Source of the DNA: an uncultured Collinsella sp.
Lineage (GTDB): Bacteria > Actinomycetota > Coriobacteriia > Coriobacteriales > Coriobacteriaceae
Length of the DNA: 64,000 bases
Direction: 5' to 3'
Assembly: GCA_900548365.1 (NCBI GenBank)
Contig: URKM01000001.1
Location: 1 to 64,000, forward strand
A program made the translations under genes and the position numbers. Numbering within the stretch: the first letter of the stretch is position 1; each line of letters starts with the position of its first letter. This document shows positions 61,452-64,000 of the stretch, one piece after another. The notes under the pieces are model-generated. The model saw nothing but the letters and a program-made list of their open reading frames with translations, had not been told where the DNA came from and did no database searches.

Positions 61452-62063
61452 CTATTCACCGTCCACATCGAAGGAGAAGACGACCGTGTCGTCCTCACCC
61501 TCCAGAGCGGCAGCCTCTTCCCCATCGGATGTAGGCGCGACGTCGAACGGGTCGACGGTCTCTTCGGAGAACTCTTCATCCTGCTCGGCCTTAGCGTCGT
61601 CATCCCCATCGCCCTCATCATCGGAAGCAGGCGGAACGGGAAGCTCTTCCAGCCTGGAGATGCGCCCGAGGACGCCGTTGACGAAGCGAGCGGACTCATC
61701 GGTGCCGTATGCCTTAGCGATCTCCACGGCCTCGTTGATGACGACGGCGTCATCAACCGCTGAGCCATCCCCGAGCAGGCACATCTCGTATACCGCGAGA
61801 CGCAGGAGGTTGCGATCCGTACCCGGCATGCGGTAGAGGCTCCAGTTCTGGGAGACGGATCGCAGCGCGTAATCGATGCGATCGATGTTGCCATGGCAAC
61901 CCCGCGCCAACTCGATCGCATACGCATCGAGCGGACCCTTGGAAATCAGGTAGTCTCCGGCGAGCACATCGTCGACGGAAAGATCGAGCGCCTCCGCCTG
62001 GAAGATGATCTGAAGGGCTTGGCTGCGGGCAAGCGTGCGCCCGCGCTCAACTTTAAGACTCAC
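61452..62063 (-). CDS. nusB: Transcription antitermination factor NusB with acidic C-terminal extension
   Basis: NusB joins S10 in rRNA antitermination. Residues 1-142 form the all-helical NusB fold (RSQALQIIFQAEALDLSVDD, LLRLAVYEMCLL, VVINEAVEIAKAYG, RFVNGVLGRI). The remaining 60 residues are very acidic (EGDGDDDAKAEQDEEFSEET) and not part of the usual protein. Start GTG at 62063 with AAGGAG 6 nt upstream, overlapping the asp23 end region. Confidence 0.94.
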   Translation of the reverse strand: MSLKVERGRTLARSQALQIIFQAEALDLSVDDVLAGDYLISKGPLDAYAIELARGCHGNIDRIDYALRSVSQNWSLYRMPGTDRNLLRLAVYEMCLLGDGSAVDDAVVINEAVEIAKAYGTDESARFVNGVLGRISRLEELPVPPASDDEGDGDDDAKAEQDEEFSEETVDPFDVAPTSDGEEAAALEGEDDTVVFSFDVDGE

Positions 62064-62066
62064 GCA

Positions 62067-62426
62067 TTACTCCTTGGGGAAAACAAGTCCGTCGATGCAG
62101 ACATCGACCGCGCAGACCTCGACGCCCACCTGGGCATCGATGGCGCGGGACACCGCATCGCGGATGGATTCGGCAAGCTTCTTGAAGGGATAGCCAAAGA
62201 AGACGGTGACGTGCACCGTGATGGACAGCTTATCGTCAACGACACTCGCCTCGACCGACGGCCCAGCAACGGGACCGCGAGCGGAAAACATGGAAACGAG
62301 GTTGGTGGCGATGTCCTTGACGCCCACCGCGGCGACGCCGTCGATTTCCTCGACAGCGCGGGACACGATAGCGGACAGGACCTCGGGGGCAATCCCCATT
62401 CCTGCGATCTTGATCTCTTCGGACAT
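62067..62426 (-). CDS. Asp23/Gls24 family envelope stress response protein
   Basis: 119 aa. The family core is visible: IAPEVLSAIVSRAVEEIDGV, GVSVEASVVDD-like strand (GPSVEASVVDDKLSITVHVT), then VFFGYPFKKLAESIRDAV and VGVEVCAVDVCIDGLVF. In Firmicutes these proteins sit on the membrane through AmaP or occur beside nusB as YqhY, linked to fatty acid synthesis control. Position between efp and nusB matches yqhY. ATG with AGGAGGAG 4-5 nt upstream. Confidence 0.93.
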   Translation of the reverse strand: MSEEIKIAGMGIAPEVLSAIVSRAVEEIDGVAAVGVKDIATNLVSMFSARGPVAGPSVEASVVDDKLSITVHVTVFFGYPFKKLAESIRDAVSRAIDAQVGVEVCAVDVCIDGLVFPKE

Positions 62427-62456
62427 GGTCTCCTCCTTAGATCACGAGGTGAAACG

Positions 62457-63020
62457 CTAGGCGCGGGAAACGAATTCGCCCGTACGGGTGTCGACCTTGA
62501 TGCTCTCGCCCTCGTTGAGATACATGGGGACCTGGACGACGGCACCGGTATCGATGGTCGCGGGCTTGTAAGCGCCCTGGACGGTATCGCCCTTCGCGCC
62601 GGGAACGGTCTCGGTAACCTCGGCGATGATAAACATCGGCGGGTTCACGCCCATGAGCTCCTCCTCGGCGTACAGCAGCTGGCAGGTGTCGTTCTCGCGG
62701 AGCCACTTGGCGTTGTCGCCGACGAAATCAGAGGGAACGGAGACCTGCTCATAGGTCTCGTTGTCCATGAAGATGTAGTCGACGCCGTCGTTGTAGAGGT
62801 ACTGCATCTCCTTGGTGAACAGCTGGACGCTCTCGAACTTGGAGCCCGCGTTGCAGGTCTGCTCGACGACGCGGCCGGTCTTGATGTCCTTGGTCTTATA
62901 GCGGACGAAGGCGCCGCCCTTGCCGGGCTTGACGTGCTGGAACTCGACGAGCGTGCACACCTTGTCCTTGATGCGCAGGCCCATGCCGTTCTTGAAGTCA
63001 GCGGTGGAGATAGATGCCAT
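62457..63020 (-). CDS. efp: Elongation factor P
   Basis: Rescues ribosomes stalled at polyproline. 187 aa with three beta-barrel domains; the tip loop is PGKGGAFV with Lys34, where other bacteria carry a modified Lys or Arg. No modification enzyme (EpmA, EarP, YmfI) is seen in the window. ATG with GAGAAAGG 8 nt upstream; leader about 42 nt from the -10 box at 63068-63073. First gene of the nusB operon. Confidence 0.97.
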   Translation of the reverse strand: MASISTADFKNGMGLRIKDKVCTLVEFQHVKPGKGGAFVRYKTKDIKTGRVVEQTCNAGSKFESVQLFTKEMQYLYNDGVDYIFMDNETYEQVSVPSDFVGDNAKWLRENDTCQLLYAEEELMGVNPPMFIIAEVTETVPGAKGDTVQGAYKPATIDTGAVVQVPMYLNEGESIKVDTRTGEFVSRA

Positions 63021-63067
63021 TGGAATGCCTTTCTCTAAAGAAATGCCGATGAGCTTATAACTAAATC

Positions 63068-63073
63068 AGTATA
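63068..63073 (-). promoter_or_regulatory. -10 box upstream of efp
   Basis: Minus-strand TATACT preceded by TTGTTG; no good -35 at 17 nt. Likely start of the efp-recN transcript. Confidence 0.5.
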
Positions 63074-63154
63074 CAACAAGCAAGCCCCGCCTCGAGAAGC
63101 GCACACACGATACGCACCTTGAAGCCGAGCTCGCAAGATGGAGACGAACCCGTC

Positions 63155-64000
63155 TTAGCAGTCGATAACCACGAGGTCATGAGGGGAACGGGTGAACGGA
63201 TCAAACCCGTCCTCGGTCACGACGCCGTAGTCCTCGAGGCGCACGCCGCCCACGCCGGGCAGGTAGACGCCGGGCTCAACGGTAACGACGGAACCCTCTT
63301 CAAGCACGTTGCTCTTGCGACCGAGGTTGGGCAGCTCGTGAATATCGATGCCCACGCCATGACCGAGGCCGTGGCCGTAGTACTCGCCGTAACCCGCATC
63401 CCCGATGATCTTCTGGGAGAGCAGGTGGACCTCGTGGCCGTCGACGCCCGCATGGATCGCGGCGGCGCACGCCTCATGGGTGCGGCGAACGAGGTCATAA
63501 AGCTCGAGCTGCTTATCGGAAGGCTGGCCGACGCAGACGGTGCGGGTCATGTCGCTGCGGTAATCTCGATACCCCGCGCCATAGTCCATCAAGACGAAAT
63601 CGCCCCGCTCCACGACGCGGTCGCTCGGGATCGCATGGGGATTGGCGGTGTTGGGGCCGGAGGCGACGATGGACGAGAACGCGAGCGAGTCTGCGCCGTT
63701 GTTGAACATGAAGGTCTCGAGTTCGGTGCGGATCTGCTTTTCGGTCATACCGGGCTGGATAAACGAGCACATGTGCTGGAACGCAGCATCGGTGATCGAT
63801 TGGGCATGCCGCATGAGCTCGAGCTCCTCGGCATCCTTCACCGCGCGCATACGCTGGATATCGCCATGCAGGAGAGGAAGACGGGCGCAGATGGATACGT
63901 CCTCGAGGCCGCGTTCGATGCCGCGGAAAAACGAGATCTGCATATCGTCCTCGACGGCGATGACGGAGCTATTCGTCTCCAGGGCGCGATCGGCGACCCA
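63155..64000 (-). CDS. Xaa-Pro peptidase (M24), 5' end outside window
   Basis: At least 282 residues; the frame is open through the right edge, so the N-terminus is missing. Pita-bread metallopeptidase with two-metal site: LMDYGAGYRDYRSDMTRTV (two Asp), GHGLGHGVGIDIHELP (His), GSVVTVEPGVYLPG (Glu) and VRLEDYGVVTEDG (Glu). Cleaves residues in front of proline. efp next to pepQ/pepP is a well-conserved neighbourhood, fitting the link between proline-rich peptides and EF-P. Confidence 0.95.
   Translation of the reverse strand, partial: WVADRALETNSSVIAVEDDMQISFFRGIERGLEDVSICARLPLLHGDIQRMRAVKDAEELELMRHAQSITDAAFQHMCSFIQPGMTEKQIRTELETFMFNNGADSLAFSSIVASGPNTANPHAIPSDRVVERGDFVLMDYGAGYRDYRSDMTRTVCVGQPSDKQLELYDLVRRTHEACAAAIHAGVDGHEVHLLSQKIIGDAGYGEYYGHGLGHGVGIDIHELPNLGRKSNVLEEGSVVTVEPGVYLPGVGGVRLEDYGVVTEDGFDPFTRSPHDLVVIDC

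Overview
The window is a GC-rich bacterial chromosome segment made almost entirely of conserved single-copy genes. Several traits together suggest an actinobacterium of class Coriobacteriia, something like Collinsella: actinobacterial-style Ala/Lys-rich tails on ribosomal proteins S16, S2 and L21; a two-subunit glycyl-tRNA synthetase; an AroE-AroK fusion; a radical SAM/DUF2344 pair in front of L21-L27-ObgE; and frequent GTG and TTG starts with strong Shine-Dalgarno sites. The assignment is inference from gene content and style, not from a search.

Layout. 1-1068: the 5' part of a tRNA-Ala(GGC), then the only accessory-looking stretch, with two tiny ORFs and a dense cluster of TAGCGGG repeats. 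1069-8430 (minus): uppS-cdsA-dxr-rseP-ispG-proS, an undecaprenyl/isoprenoid, phospholipid and membrane-protease operon read from a clear promoter at 8402-8430. 8487-11780 (minus): pyrH-frr and rpsB-tsf, each with its own promoter and terminator. 11841-17193 (minus): yraN-comM-dprA-trmFO-xerC. 17248-18567 (minus): rnhB and rplS. 18704-19264 (plus): an HdeD-like membrane protein. 19430-25149 (minus): glyQS, then rpsP-khpA-rimM-trmD-lepB. 25202-26554 (plus): dinB. 26683-30668 (minus): rplU-rpmA and obgE-nadD-yqeK-rsfS, ribosome assembly and NAD synthesis. 30877-40393 (minus): mreBCD-mrdA-rodA (elongasome), a DUF697-like protein, and the radical SAM/DUF2344 pair. 40480-43583 (minus): a TPR membrane protein, a cyclophilin and a zinc-ribbon membrane protein. 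43601-49080 (minus): aconitase and a P-type ATPase, then tRNA-Arg(CCG). 49416-57887 (plus): a complete aromatic amino acid operon aroF-tyrA-aroB-aroA-aroC-pheA-aroEK-aroQ. 57884-64000 (minus): efp-asp23-nusB-xseB-tlyA-nadK-recN, preceded by a 3'-terminal part of an Xaa-Pro peptidase gene.

The genes cooperate in a few themes. Isoprenoid (dxr, ispG) and undecaprenyl (uppS) synthesis feeds the wall elongation machinery (rodA, mrdA, mreBCD). Translation factors and ribosome maturation genes dominate the rest. The aro operon carries all seven common shikimate steps plus both branch enzymes toward Phe and Tyr. No CRISPR, IS element, prophage, rRNA or toxin-antitoxin locus was seen. The most unusual points are a winged-helix-like insertion in RseP, a second N-terminal membrane segment on PBP2, the repeat cluster near tRNA-Ala, and two uncharacterised sensor-like membrane proteins next to mreB. 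I found no convincing wholly new multi-gene system.
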